DNA of 64,000 bases from Promethearchaeota archaeon (GTDB lineage Archaea > Asgardarchaeota > Lokiarchaeia > Sigyniarchaeales > SOKP01). Each line of letters starts with the position of its first letter. Position 1 is the stretch's first letter. The translations under genes were made by a program, and so were the position numbers. The notes under the pieces were generated by a model. It was not told where the DNA came from. It saw only the letters and a list, made by a program, of their open reading frames with translations, and made no database searches. Of this stretch, positions 1-9,430 are shown piece after piece. The stretch spans positions 62,001-126,000 of the forward strand of contig JAGXNO010000003.1 of assembly GCA_019894975.1 (NCBI GenBank), written 5' to 3'.

Positions 1-390
1 AAGGTTTATTCGTATTGAATCGCATCCCCATGATTGCAAAATCTGAATAGCTCTATCTGCTAAGAGTTTTCCAACACCCTTGCCAATATATCCTTTTTTA
101 GTGGCCCAGTTATCTAAATAACCAACATATTGACCTAAAGTGTTCTTTTGAGCTTCAATTACACCCATACTCACTACATCACCATTAGATTTTAATTCTG
201 CAATTAGAGTTATTCGTTTCAAATTTGGTTTGAATTGTCTTAATCCCGAAGATTCTCTCCACTGATTTTCATCAAAACCGATATCAAAAAGTTCATTAAG
301 TGCTGTTAAAATTTCTAAAGTTGCCTTATAATCTGATGTTCTGTAATTTCTTATAATGATATCTTCTTCTTTTAATATAACATCTGACAT
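1..390 (-). CDS. GNAT-family N-acetyltransferase, C-terminus beyond the window
   Basis: The reading frame starts at an ATG at position 390 and stays open to the left edge, so the protein is cut after about 130 residues. The visible part looks like a GNAT acetyltransferase: an N-terminal strand with IIIRNYR, a central strand region, and the acetyl-CoA pyrophosphate-binding stretch GYIGKGVGKLLADRAI, which matches the family R/Q-x-x-G-x-G/A loop. GNAT enzymes transfer an acetyl group from acetyl-CoA to an amine; the substrate cannot be told. The gene lies about 20 bp downstream of the next gene to the right on the same strand and may be cotranscribed with it. Confidence 0.75.
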   Translation of the reverse strand, partial: MSDVILKEEDIIIRNYRTSDYKATLEILTALNELFDIGFDENQWRESSGLRQFKPNLKRITLIAELKSNGDVVSMGVIEAQKNTLGQYVGYLDNWATKKGYIGKGVGKLLADRAIQILQSWGCDSIRINL

Positions 391-411
391 TATTTCTTCC
401 CTATTTTAACA

Positions 412-1455
412 TTAAATTTTATTTATTAATTTTAAATCTATTCTCTGAGTCAGCATTTTCAAACTATCCCCATTACCAACTTTTTGATTGACGGAAAATA
501 GATATTCATCAATACTAGGAACTATTGGTGATACAAATAAGAGTTCTTCTTGAGGAAACCAAAATTTTACTTCTTGGTTCATGACTTCTTTCTCAAAAAA
601 TTCCCTCACATGAGTTATGGATACAGAAATGTTATTCAGTTCCTTGTCAGTATTATTTTGAATCGTAATTTCGATTTCTTGACTATTCTCAATATAATTA
701 ATTTTAATTATTGAAAGGAGTGGCGTAGTCGAGATACTTTCAGTTACTTGTTTTGTAGGATCAAATATTTCTATATTTGAAAATGCTTCATTTCCTTTTA
801 AATTACCAAGTGGCGAAAAATCAAATCCTTTTAACGCGAAATAAGATATAGCTTTTTGTGTTTTAAGGGATGGAGAATCAGTCTTTGTCTTAATTGCATT
901 TGGGAAATAGTTTTTAATTGTGGTATCGATTAACTCTCGCATAAATAACTTAGTTTTCTTACCCTTAGTTATACGCTCTTGCATTTTGGGGGTTTTAATT
1001 ATATTTTCACTTGCAATCTCACTTTCAATAACTTCAAAGAATTGTTCTTCGAATTTATTTCGGATTTTCTCCGTTAACTGTCGAATAAGCCCATCCCCAA
1101 AAATCTCTAACTCAATTGGCAAGGAAACTATAATGACAATCGTTTCTGGAGTTTCTTCTTCTAATCCAGCTCTTCTCTTAGGTCTATCAGACTTTACAAG
1201 AAATTTCTTACCAAAGAATGCGTAACCTTTATATTCTAAATCTATATGGTCAAGGTCTTCAGTTTCCAAAAACCAAACAGGATGATAATTTATTGGTCGC
1301 ATATATCTTCTGTCATTTCGAAATGTGTCATTAGGATACATCAACAAAGGAACTTGGCCTTTTTTTTCATCAAAATATAATAGATAAACGACACATAAAT
1401 CTTCGTTAGGGTTCTTGTACACTGGTCCATTAAAGATATCCGACAATAAAACCAA
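412..1455 (-). CDS. Hypothetical protein, possible C-terminal beta-sandwich domain
   Basis: I do not recognise the family. The 347-residue protein is soluble, with no signal peptide or membrane segment. The first 120 residues alternate strands and loops (VVYLLYFDEKKGQVPLL near residue 22) and could be a longin-like or roadblock-like fold. A charged helical middle follows (about 125-185). The last 100 residues look like a beta-sandwich (IKINYIENSQEIEITIQNN, then EFFEK). A similar pattern occurs at the C-termini of the proteins at 45672-47174 and 51497-52711. The start is a TTG at 1455 without a clear ribosome binding site, so the exact N-terminus is uncertain. Fold assignments are inference. 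Confidence 0.6.
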   Translation of the reverse strand: MVLLSDIFNGPVYKNPNEDLCVVYLLYFDEKKGQVPLLMYPNDTFRNDRRYMRPINYHPVWFLETEDLDHIDLEYKGYAFFGKKFLVKSDRPKRRAGLEEETPETIVIIVSLPIELEIFGDGLIRQLTEKIRNKFEEQFFEVIESEIASENIIKTPKMQERITKGKKTKLFMRELIDTTIKNYFPNAIKTKTDSPSLKTQKAISYFALKGFDFSPLGNLKGNEAFSNIEIFDPTKQVTESISTTPLLSIIKINYIENSQEIEITIQNNTDKELNNISVSITHVREFFEKEVMNQEVKFWFPQEELLFVSPIVPSIDEYLFSVNQKVGNGDSLKMLTQRIDLKLINKI

Positions 1456-1579
1456 TCCAATAGTAATTTAAAGGAAAATAATTATTTCTACTTCAAATGA
1501 ATTAAATTCTGCTTATTCTAAAAATTTAACTAAAAAAAAATGTTAAATTAGTATGAAAATACTATAGTTGAAATAAATT

Positions 1580-2668
1580 ATGATAGTTACAGATGTTAAA
1601 ACTCATTTATTAGAACTCGATTTTAAAATTAAAATAGGCTCAATGCCACGATTTAAAGCAACGGGACTTTATATAAACATTCTCACCGATGAGGGGATTG
1701 ATGGCTGGGCGCTGAGTCACTGGAATCTTAGCAACGCTGCTCAAAAAGTATTCATAGAGGAAGCTCTTAAGAAAATGTTAATCAGGAAGGATCCTTTTAT
1801 GACTGAAGATATATTTCATACAATTTACACATCGAGTAATAGAATTTTATTCGGAATTCCATCATCGACTTCTGCTATTATGGTTGCGTGCTGGGATATC
1901 ATCGGTAAAGCAACCAAACAGCCAATTTATCGATTATTAGGAGGAAGAAAACAGAAAATTAGAGCTTATGCTTCTATGCCACGGGGATATAAACCAAAAG
2001 CCGCTGTGGGTGCAGTTGAGTCTACTATGAAACCAGAATTAGGTGGTTTTAAAGCAGTCAAATTAAGAATTGGAAATGGGTTAAAAAAAGATGAGGAATT
2101 AATAAGAGAAGTGAGAGATACATTTCCAGAAATTGACATTATGGTTGATGCGAATTCTGCTTATGATTCTGTAAATGAAGCATTAAAATTGGCAAACATT
2201 TGTTTTAAATATGATATTACATGGCTAGAGGAACCTATTCCAACTGATAATCTTAATGGATTAGCAAAGATTAGACAAAAATCACCTGTTGAAATAGCGG
2301 GAGGAGAAAATGATATGGGAATATTTAGATTTGAAGATGTTCTTTCTAAAGGATGTTTCGATATTATACAACCAGATGTTACCAGAAGTGGGGGTTTTCT
2401 ACAAATGAAAAAGATAGATGCTATGGCAGAGGTAAAAGGGGTTAGGTGTATTCCTCATATATTTGGATTTGGTCATATTTTAGCAGCAAACCTTCATTTC
2501 ATAATGTCAACGAGATGTGACTGGTGTGAATTTCCCTTTATACCTGATGAATATCAACTTTTAGAAGAACCTATTAGAGCTGAAAATGGTATTGTAAAAG
2601 CATTAGAAAAACCTGGTTTAGGCGTGGAAATCAATAAGAAAATGTTTGAAGATAATGTTCTTACTTAA
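1580..2668 (+). CDS. Enolase-superfamily enzyme (mandelate racemase/muconate-lactonizing type)
   Basis: A 362-residue protein with the two-domain layout of the superfamily: an N-terminal capping domain (residues 1-115) and a TIM-type barrel. Metal ligands are visible in order: Asp in VDANSAYD (about 194), Glu in WLEEPIP (about 220) and Glu in AGGEND (about 245). The second-strand acid/base motif is KLR (about 163). A late His in IPHIFGFG (about 295) would form the His-Asp dyad of the mandelate racemase subgroup. The reaction is probably abstraction of a proton alpha to a carboxylate, such as acid-sugar dehydration or epimerisation; the substrate is not predictable. It is monocistronic between two minus-strand genes. 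Confidence 0.88.
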   Translation: MIVTDVKTHLLELDFKIKIGSMPRFKATGLYINILTDEGIDGWALSHWNLSNAAQKVFIEEALKKMLIRKDPFMTEDIFHTIYTSSNRILFGIPSSTSAIMVACWDIIGKATKQPIYRLLGGRKQKIRAYASMPRGYKPKAAVGAVESTMKPELGGFKAVKLRIGNGLKKDEELIREVRDTFPEIDIMVDANSAYDSVNEALKLANICFKYDITWLEEPIPTDNLNGLAKIRQKSPVEIAGGENDMGIFRFEDVLSKGCFDIIQPDVTRSGGFLQMKKIDAMAEVKGVRCIPHIFGFGHILAANLHFIMSTRCDWCEFPFIPDEYQLLEEPIRAENGIVKALEKPGLGVEINKKMFEDNVLT

Positions 2669-2708
2669 CTTTCCATGGATCTTTTTTAAATCCATTGAGC
2701 ATATTGGT

Positions 2709-4685
2709 TTAGGACAATTTAATTATCCTTTCTTTTTCTAGATAACTTATCAGTTCTCCGATCTTACTAGGGAGAAGGATTGTGTTATATTCAAGAGACA
2801 AGAAGGATGCTACCCTCAAAATAGTAAAACCTTTACATACTAAATTAACAAGTTCACTCATGGATCCCATATACTCAGATTTGAGATTTTTACAAAATTC
2901 TTTAAAAATCGGTATGTCAGATAAGGCAAATAATTTATCTACTAATAATGGCCCCTCAAAATTAGGCATATATTTTTGAGTAAATCCCGCTTCTACTATT
3001 TTTAGGTCTTTGTCTTCAATTGTCTCATCAATTTTTTTACTCCATCTTGCACTATGAACTTCAAGTATTTTTGAAATTTCTTCTTTTGCGGAATCTAGCA
3101 AACTGATTACCATAGGGGATGAATCGATATTTTCTATCCACCTCAATACTTCTATTTCATAATTTTGAGAGGTTTGAAGGATATCCCTTCCCAATAATAA
3201 TAATTCGACCAAATCATTTTTAGATAGTTTTTCTTTTTGCAACGTTATATTGACGGTTAAATCTTCTAGCAATTTAATCGTTATTCCCCATCTTTTATAT
3301 ATACCTTGATGAATAATGGGCCATAACTCTAAAAATATATTTTTGTCTAATAATGAGAGAACGTGAGAGATTGATATACTCATTCCAATGACTCTCTTCA
3401 GTTCTGTTGGATCACAGTATTCTACAGTATCCATTGAAGAGTGATAATAGGGATCTTCGTGACCAAACATAATTGAAGGAATCCCGAAATAAAAATCTGA
3501 AAAAAGAACGTGATCACTTCCCCCTTCATAACTTGTTATTTTATAACTCATTGGAACTTTTGTACCATTAATCGCAATCCCATTTGGATTATGAGCTATT
3601 TTTTCGACAAAGAATGTTGCAATATCATTAAGGATTGATGGAGTAGTGCAAGGTGCTAAACATAACTCTAGAGGATATCCAATTTTAAGGCGATGTTCTC
3701 CAATCATATCTAAATTAAGGCAAGCTATCACACTTTTAATCTTATCTTCGTGATACTTCATCCATGGAGCAGTTCCATTGAATTCTGGAACCCATACAAA
3801 TCGTATTGTCTTTCTCGGTTGCTTAATTTTCTTTTCATTGACTAAAATTTTAAATACTCTTGCTAATTCTAATAATCCCGCAGCACCACTTGCATTATCA
3901 TTTGCACCAGGAAATGGGTGACATAGGTGAGCAATTATAATTACTTCTTGCTCAGGATTTTGCTCTCCCTGAATAGAGGTACTAATTACTTCTAGGTTGC
4001 CCTCTGAAAATTCAGCTTTGATTTTTGCATGCGCTTTTACAGATCCTTTTTTCAACAATTCTTTTAAATGCATTGCCTGTTTGTAGGAAATGCTGAATCC
4101 AAATTTTGCTTTATCAATCCTGTCATGTGTTGTGAAGAAACTATTGTAAATTCGTTTATCTAATTGGTCACCTGTTCTCATCAAATCAGGATAATAAATC
4201 ACCCCTAAAGCTCTTGAATTCTCTATGAGAGGATGATACATGTAAGTAGAACTCGACATCAATATCAACTTCCCGTCGATATCCTTATTTTCATAATCCT
4301 CTTTTTTATCCCCTTTTCCTATATCAACTATTTCAGCTATAATATCACATGACTTGGAATGGGTTATAATAGAAGTAGGAATTTCGTTATAATCACAAAG
4401 TTTGATCCTCTCTGGCTCTGTAATCCAAAGCTCAGCAGATTCAATTTCCCATTGATATGCTGGTATGTATCCCCAGATGTCGTTTTTACCATCAGCAGGG
4501 GCCTTAAAGTGTTCAATTTCCCTATATCCAATTCGGTATAATTCTTGTTTTATTATTTCAGCTATTTCATGATAACCATTAGAAGCTTGAATTCTACTAT
4601 GTTGAGAAATCTTAGCGACCCAATCCCATGCTCCTTGACCATTCACTTCAGATAAAATTGTATTAATGTATTTTTCAAAATCCAT
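2709..4685 (-). CDS. M28-like zinc aminopeptidase (DUF4910-type)
   Basis: A 658-residue cytosolic protein. The N-terminal part (1-230) includes a protease-associated-like insertion. The M28 catalytic core carries the dinuclear zinc ligands: His in AHLCHPFPGAND (about 255), Asp in DNASGAAG, Glu in VPEFNGTAPWM (about 302), Asp in NLDMIGEHR and a late His in FGHEDPYYHSSMDTVEY (about 415). The YHSSMDTVE stretch is typical of M28-related aminopeptidases. The C-terminal 220 residues are helical and resemble the extra region of the DUF4910 group. It likely removes N-terminal residues from peptides. An MFS transporter gene lies 26 bp upstream on the same strand, suggesting cotranscription and a peptide or amino-acid uptake link (inference). 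Confidence 0.85.
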   Translation of the reverse strand: MDFEKYINTILSEVNGQGAWDWVAKISQHSRIQASNGYHEIAEIIKQELYRIGYREIEHFKAPADGKNDIWGYIPAYQWEIESAELWITEPERIKLCDYNEIPTSIITHSKSCDIIAEIVDIGKGDKKEDYENKDIDGKLILMSSSTYMYHPLIENSRALGVIYYPDLMRTGDQLDKRIYNSFFTTHDRIDKAKFGFSISYKQAMHLKELLKKGSVKAHAKIKAEFSEGNLEVISTSIQGEQNPEQEVIIIAHLCHPFPGANDNASGAAGLLELARVFKILVNEKKIKQPRKTIRFVWVPEFNGTAPWMKYHEDKIKSVIACLNLDMIGEHRLKIGYPLELCLAPCTTPSILNDIATFFVEKIAHNPNGIAINGTKVPMSYKITSYEGGSDHVLFSDFYFGIPSIMFGHEDPYYHSSMDTVEYCDPTELKRVIGMSISISHVLSLLDKNIFLELWPIIHQGIYKRWGITIKLLEDLTVNITLQKEKLSKNDLVELLLLGRDILQTSQNYEIEVLRWIENIDSSPMVISLLDSAKEEISKILEVHSARWSKKIDETIEDKDLKIVEAGFTQKYMPNFEGPLLVDKLFALSDIPIFKEFCKNLKSEYMGSMSELVNLVCKGFTILRVASFLSLEYNTILLPSKIGELISYLEKERIIKLS

Positions 4686-4711
4686 GATTTTAACAAAATT
4701 TTTTGTTCTTA

Positions 4712-6076
4712 TTATAATTTTCTTTCTAGATCATTTCTCCTTTGTAATAGTATCTCTCTACATTCTTTTAGTTCTCGTGGATAATAAAAATATGGAATAA
4801 TCCAAAAAAGAGATCCTAATAACCAAATAATTAAAACTAATAAAATTGCATAAGGTAACAATGATATATTCCTTTCGATCATGGAAGATATCACTAAATT
4901 TCCAATAATACCCCCGAGATTCACCATTAATCCATTCATAGCATTCGCAGTACTTCTAATTTCAGGTAGAGATACCTCTGAATAAATAGCAAATTGATTT
5001 CCAGAGGAGAAAGCTACAAAAAAAAAACCTAAATATCCTATTATCACAAAAAATATCCAGGAAAAAACGACTTGAACTATTGTTTCAGTATAGAATGGTA
5101 TTAAGTAAAATGCAGATAAAAGAGAAATTCCTACAATAAGACCGATTAATGAAACAACAACTCGACCTTTTAACTTTCCGGATCTGAAATACCTATCTCC
5201 TAATCTTCCACCTATAATGGCTCCAAGGAGAGCACCACTTCCAGCTAGAATATAAATAGTTGTGACTATTAGTTCGGCATCCATACTATCTATTTTTATT
5301 GTTAAATAGAAGATTGCCCACATCCCAAGTGTAACATTAGCTATACCTGAGCAGAACACTGAAATTAATATTCCTCCTACTGATCGTGTTCTAAATAGTT
5401 GCTTTAGATTACTGTAAGTTATTTTGTAGTTATAATTTATTTCACCTTTAAAATTCTCAAATTCTGGTTCTGAGCGTAACCGTTCTGGTTCTATAGCTGA
5501 GAAAGTATAAAAGATTAAAGTAAATAATCCGAAAATAAATCCGATACCATAGGCAATTCTCCATCCTAAAGGTCCTGCATAATTTCCTAGCAACCCTCCA
5601 AATATAATCCCCATGCCTGCCCCTAAAGTTAAACTAAATTGCATCATTCCATATTTTTTACCTCTATCTTTAGGTGAATAAAAATCTCCAATCATAGAAA
5701 ATCCAAGAGGTAAAAAAGCTCCAGCTCCAATTGCGCCTACTATAATAAAAAGGAGGTAATAAAAATAATTTAATGATAAGGAAGCTAAACCATAAGTTAA
5801 AATCCATATAAAATTAGTATAGATAAAAATTGTCTTCCTTGAAAATCTTTCTGAGATTTTATCTCCATAATAACCAAATATTAAGATACTAATAATCCCG
5901 ATAATTAATGATGAAACTGAAACTATTCCTATTCCAAATTTTGTTGTTTTAGGAAGATATGCCAATAAATTGCCTATATTCACAGGTAAAATTCCTCCAC
6001 AAAAAAACATCATGAAATAAAGAAGAAAAATCGAGTGGAAAGTTTTCTTTCGGTTAATTTGATAAACTTCACTCAT
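4712..6076 (-). CDS. Major facilitator superfamily transporter
   Basis: A 454-residue integral membrane protein with about 12 hydrophobic segments. The loop between TM2 and TM3 has GYYGDKISERFSRK, the MFS motif A (G-x-x-x-D-R-x-G-R-R type), and a second copy, GGRLGDRYFRSGK, occurs between TM8 and TM9. YSPKDRGKKYGMMQ in the first half fits the sugar/organic-anion type families. The substrate cannot be stated. It is followed on the same strand by the aminopeptidase after 26 bp. Confidence 0.9.
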   Translation of the reverse strand: MSEVYQINRKKTFHSIFLLYFMMFFCGGILPVNIGNLLAYLPKTTKFGIGIVSVSSLIIGIISILIFGYYGDKISERFSRKTIFIYTNFIWILTYGLASLSLNYFYYLLFIIVGAIGAGAFLPLGFSMIGDFYSPKDRGKKYGMMQFSLTLGAGMGIIFGGLLGNYAGPLGWRIAYGIGFIFGLFTLIFYTFSAIEPERLRSEPEFENFKGEINYNYKITYSNLKQLFRTRSVGGILISVFCSGIANVTLGMWAIFYLTIKIDSMDAELIVTTIYILAGSGALLGAIIGGRLGDRYFRSGKLKGRVVVSLIGLIVGISLLSAFYLIPFYTETIVQVVFSWIFFVIIGYLGFFFVAFSSGNQFAIYSEVSLPEIRSTANAMNGLMVNLGGIIGNLVISSMIERNISLLPYAILLVLIIWLLGSLFWIIPYFYYPRELKECREILLQRRNDLERKL

Positions 6077-6224
6077 AATTCAAATGGATCCGCAAATTAT
6101 CCTTTTTTTTGGTTTTACAAATAATAATATTTGAATTTTATCTTATTAGAATGTTTATGTTAAGCAATTTTCATCAAAATAGAGGATAATGATTGAAGTA
6201 ATAGAAAAAATATGAAATTTAATC

Positions 6225-8444
6225 TTATTCAACTTTAATAAACTTCCCAATACCATTTCCAAGGATTTTCAGTGTTTCTTCCTCTAATTCCTCGGGAATA
6301 TGTCTAAACGAAAAATCTTCGAGTGCGGGTAAGAGGTTCTGAAGCGTTACTCTTGTTAGATAGTCTAACTGATCACATAAGGCAATTAGTTGAAAATGAG
6401 TTGAATTCTCTATTAAAATAGCACCCTTACTTACAGTAAAATAATTCACTTGTTGTTGTAACATATATTTCTTCACGTTTATCCAGAGATCAAGAAATCC
6501 TCTAAGATAAATTGAGTCTTGTGTAGAGCCACTCTTTTCATTTTTTAGAATTAATTCCCAGGCCGAATCTTGTGTTCCAATATATAAAGTATGTACTTCA
6601 ATTTTCTTTTTTGACTTTGTTTCCTCAGATTTCCTGAATGTTAATCTTTGAAACATTCTTCGTAATACTGAATCCGCTGATTTTTCAATCACTCCCGTAT
6701 TTAACTGATTTAAATTTACATTAATATCATTTTCAAGACTGGATAAATCAAAATCATGGGCAATTTTTAAAGCTTCTTCGAAATAAAGTCTTGCTTGTTC
6801 TGGTAGCTTACTCTCTGCAGCAAGCAATCCTTTTAGAAGAACTAATCTACAGAGATCCAAATAACTTTGATTTTCGATAGCAATGGTTTTGGCTAAGTCC
6901 AAATGATTGTATGCGTGATTTAAATGCTCTAGATCTCCGCTCTCCTGGAAGAATTTAAAATATCCTTCAGCAAGTCTAATTTCAATATCACTTGCATCTT
7001 CTACAGACTGATTTTTAAACATGATTTCTCTTTCTTCAATAAGGTGATTGATTAATTCTGCCCAGTTTCCGCGTAATTCTCCTTCAATAGCTTGTAGATC
7101 GTGCATAAAAATATCACCTACCGGTGATTCTAAGAAATCGGGATCATTTGGTAAGTTATTTCTCACAAAATCTATTAATTCAAGAGAATCTGTTTTCCCT
7201 GCAATTCTTTTCAGAGTAGAAAGGAGATCGAGTTTATAATAACTTGGAACATTTTCTTCTGATAGTAGTTTTTGACATAATTCTTTTGATTCATCATACC
7301 GTTCAGATATAAATAGTGTTTCAGCAATAATGCTCATTAAAGAGCTTTTTATAAAGAATTCTTCTTGAACGATTGGTAGTTCTAATATGGCTTGTTGACG
7401 TGTTAATGCTTGATCATATAATCCTTTTTTAGATTCCAGTACAGACATATTTGAGGAAACAACTGCATTAGTTCTTTCATCACCTAGTTCCTCGCTAACT
7501 TCTAAAACGATTTCAAAGACTTTTAGAGCTTTATCTAAATCTCCGCTAGATTGGTTAACAGCGGCATAAAAATTTCCTACAACACTTATGATTTCTCTGT
7601 TTTCTAATAATTGTCCAAAATTGAAAACGGGTTCAATATATTCTATAGCTTTGTTTATTTTTCCAAGAAAATATAGTCTAAATCCATAGTACCCCTGCAA
7701 AAGCATTAATCCAGTCCTCATCTCAATGGAAGTTTGATCTCCCCATTCTTCTTGACAATAATCATATAATTCTTCTAAAAGATCGTAAGCACTTAACCGA
7801 AGATAAACTTCAGCTTTTGCAATTGCCGCTTCTAATTGAATTAATGGTGGAGCTGACTTGAAATCAATTCTCTTGGCTATTAATGTAAGTTCTGATGAGG
7901 GAGAAAATCTTGCTTGTAACCTTAAGTATATTAGATAACTCCAAGAGCGTGGATTGTATTTATAGTTTAGAAGATCTTTACCCTTTCCAATGATAAATCC
8001 CCATTTGACCGCTAAAAATGTGAGTAATTGACTATCGGGATTATTCTGCCTCAAATCGATTAAAAACTCAAACCATTCCTCAACATTTTTAATTTTTAAT
8101 CCCGAAGCCGAAGTAAGAATTTTAATTTCTTCTTCATTTGCTAAAGACATGTAAGCCCGAAGTTCTAGGGGAATTAAACGTTGAAGGGTACTCCATAAAT
8201 CAGGAGCACCTCTTTCACTCTTTTTCTCTTTATAATAATCTTTGTGAGCCCGGTAAGCTCCCTTCTCATCGATTACAACCACATTAATATGCAGTGAATC
8301 TGAATCAATAGGATGTCCTACTCTAACAGTAAAGAGTTTTCCAATCATTGGATTACCTGATTCGGATTTATGGATGTAAGAATTAGGATTATTAATATCA
8401 AAGTTGATTTTATGTTCACACATTTTACAACTAATCTCAGTCAT
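6225..8444 (-). CDS. TPR-repeat scaffold protein with N-terminal zinc-binding motif
   Basis: A 739-residue soluble protein. Residues 1-30 contain a CxxC pair (SCKMCEHKINFD) that could bind zinc. From about residue 190 to 570 the protein is built of helical tetratricopeptide-like repeats; GDLDKALKVFEIVLEVSEEL and LPEQARLYFEEALKIAHDF are clear TPR helices. The last 120 residues form an alpha/beta domain (VHTLYIGTQDSAWELI to the end) that could be a longin- or roadblock-like module. The start has a GAGGTG ribosome binding site about 8 bp upstream. The small GTPase gene lies 63 bp upstream on the same strand, so the TPR protein is a candidate GTPase partner (inference from adjacency). Confidence 0.75.
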   Translation of the reverse strand: MTEISCKMCEHKINFDINNPNSYIHKSESGNPMIGKLFTVRVGHPIDSDSLHINVVVIDEKGAYRAHKDYYKEKKSERGAPDLWSTLQRLIPLELRAYMSLANEEEIKILTSASGLKIKNVEEWFEFLIDLRQNNPDSQLLTFLAVKWGFIIGKGKDLLNYKYNPRSWSYLIYLRLQARFSPSSELTLIAKRIDFKSAPPLIQLEAAIAKAEVYLRLSAYDLLEELYDYCQEEWGDQTSIEMRTGLMLLQGYYGFRLYFLGKINKAIEYIEPVFNFGQLLENREIISVVGNFYAAVNQSSGDLDKALKVFEIVLEVSEELGDERTNAVVSSNMSVLESKKGLYDQALTRQQAILELPIVQEEFFIKSSLMSIIAETLFISERYDESKELCQKLLSEENVPSYYKLDLLSTLKRIAGKTDSLELIDFVRNNLPNDPDFLESPVGDIFMHDLQAIEGELRGNWAELINHLIEEREIMFKNQSVEDASDIEIRLAEGYFKFFQESGDLEHLNHAYNHLDLAKTIAIENQSYLDLCRLVLLKGLLAAESKLPEQARLYFEEALKIAHDFDLSSLENDINVNLNQLNTGVIEKSADSVLRRMFQRLTFRKSEETKSKKKIEVHTLYIGTQDSAWELILKNEKSGSTQDSIYLRGFLDLWINVKKYMLQQQVNYFTVSKGAILIENSTHFQLIALCDQLDYLTRVTLQNLLPALEDFSFRHIPEELEEETLKILGNGIGKFIKVE

Positions 8445-8507
8445 ATGAACACCTCATCTTATTTGGTATTTGGAAGATGAGAGTTTTGATTTAAATGTAT
8501 TACGTCC

Positions 8508-9116
8508 TTAATATTTAGTAAGGAGTTTTTTACCTAAATCTGTAATCTCATCTAATAATTTATCAATCCCTCTTCCATCTAAAGAACAGGTTTCTATATA
8601 TCTTTGAAAATATTTTCTCTTTCCAACTACAGACTCAACTAATTCATCCGATATATTTCTTTCTAGATCTATTTTATTTCCTACAAGGATTAAGCCTATT
8701 TTTCCATTTTTATGTTTATGATCAAGATCCATGAGTTCCATCCAATTATTTAAATTTTCAAAGGATTCATATCGATCTACTGAAAAAACAAAAATATAGA
8801 TATCGATGGATTTTATAACTTGGTCTTTGATAAGATCTAAAGGATGACCACCGGGAGTTCGTTGCCCAGCTAAATCATAACATTGAAAATGTAAATCTTT
8901 ATATGCCCAAGATTCAATTTCCATAAATGGGGTGCGAGTAATTTCTTTTTTATCCAACACTTCTTTAGGATTTGAACCATTTACATTGTCTGTTGTTTTC
9001 TCAATTAGAGCTTGGACTAATGTTGTTTTTCCGACTGCACCATCCCCTACAATAGTCATACGCACTAATTTTCTTGACTTTTTAACTCTTTTTAAAAATT
9101 GAGATAATTTACCCAT
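8508..9116 (-). CDS. Eukaryote-like small GTPase (Ras/Arf superfamily)
   Basis: A 202-residue protein with the full G-motif set: P-loop GDGAVGKTT (about 24-32), G3 YDLAGQ (about 81), G4 GNKIDLE (about 147) and G5-like ETCSLDG (about 177). The glutamine after the G3 glycine is present, so intrinsic hydrolysis is plausible. The N-terminus is basic (KRVKKSRKLVR), which may favour contact with acidic membranes. No C-terminal prenylation cysteine is present. An AGGAG ribosome binding site precedes the ATG. Downstream on the same strand is a TPR scaffold, a probable effector. Expansion of such GTPases is characteristic of Asgard archaea. Confidence 0.88.
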   Translation of the reverse strand: MGKLSQFLKRVKKSRKLVRMTIVGDGAVGKTTLVQALIEKTTDNVNGSNPKEVLDKKEITRTPFMEIESWAYKDLHFQCYDLAGQRTPGGHPLDLIKDQVIKSIDIYIFVFSVDRYESFENLNNWMELMDLDHKHKNGKIGLILVGNKIDLERNISDELVESVVGKRKYFQRYIETCSLDGRGIDKLLDEITDLGKKLLTKY

Positions 9117-9430
9117 ATAAAATACTCCTATCTTGATATATTCAATTTGTTGAAAAGTTATCCCGAAATAAGAAAGTAGATATTCTTCAGATGTTGGTTA
9201 ATAGATTTTAAAGTATGTTTTAAAATATTTGTACGTGTCATCAATAGAAACAATAGATTTATCATTTTATTCATTTGACAAAAACGATTTGATTAGAATT
9301 CTAACGAATCATCAGTAATTTAGAATCATTAATGTAACTGATAACTAAAATAAAGTCAAGTTTGTGGGTTAAAAAACGAATGTGATATTGAAATATATAT
9401 CAAGAATTTTTCCTAAAAATTTCTCCTCAT
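9117..9430. other. Intergenic region, no gene seen
   Basis: About 310 bp of AT-rich sequence between two minus-strand genes. I see no open frame with a ribosome binding site and no tRNA-like or repeat structure. It probably contains the promoter of the small GTPase gene and the 3' end of the next transcript. Confidence 0.5.
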
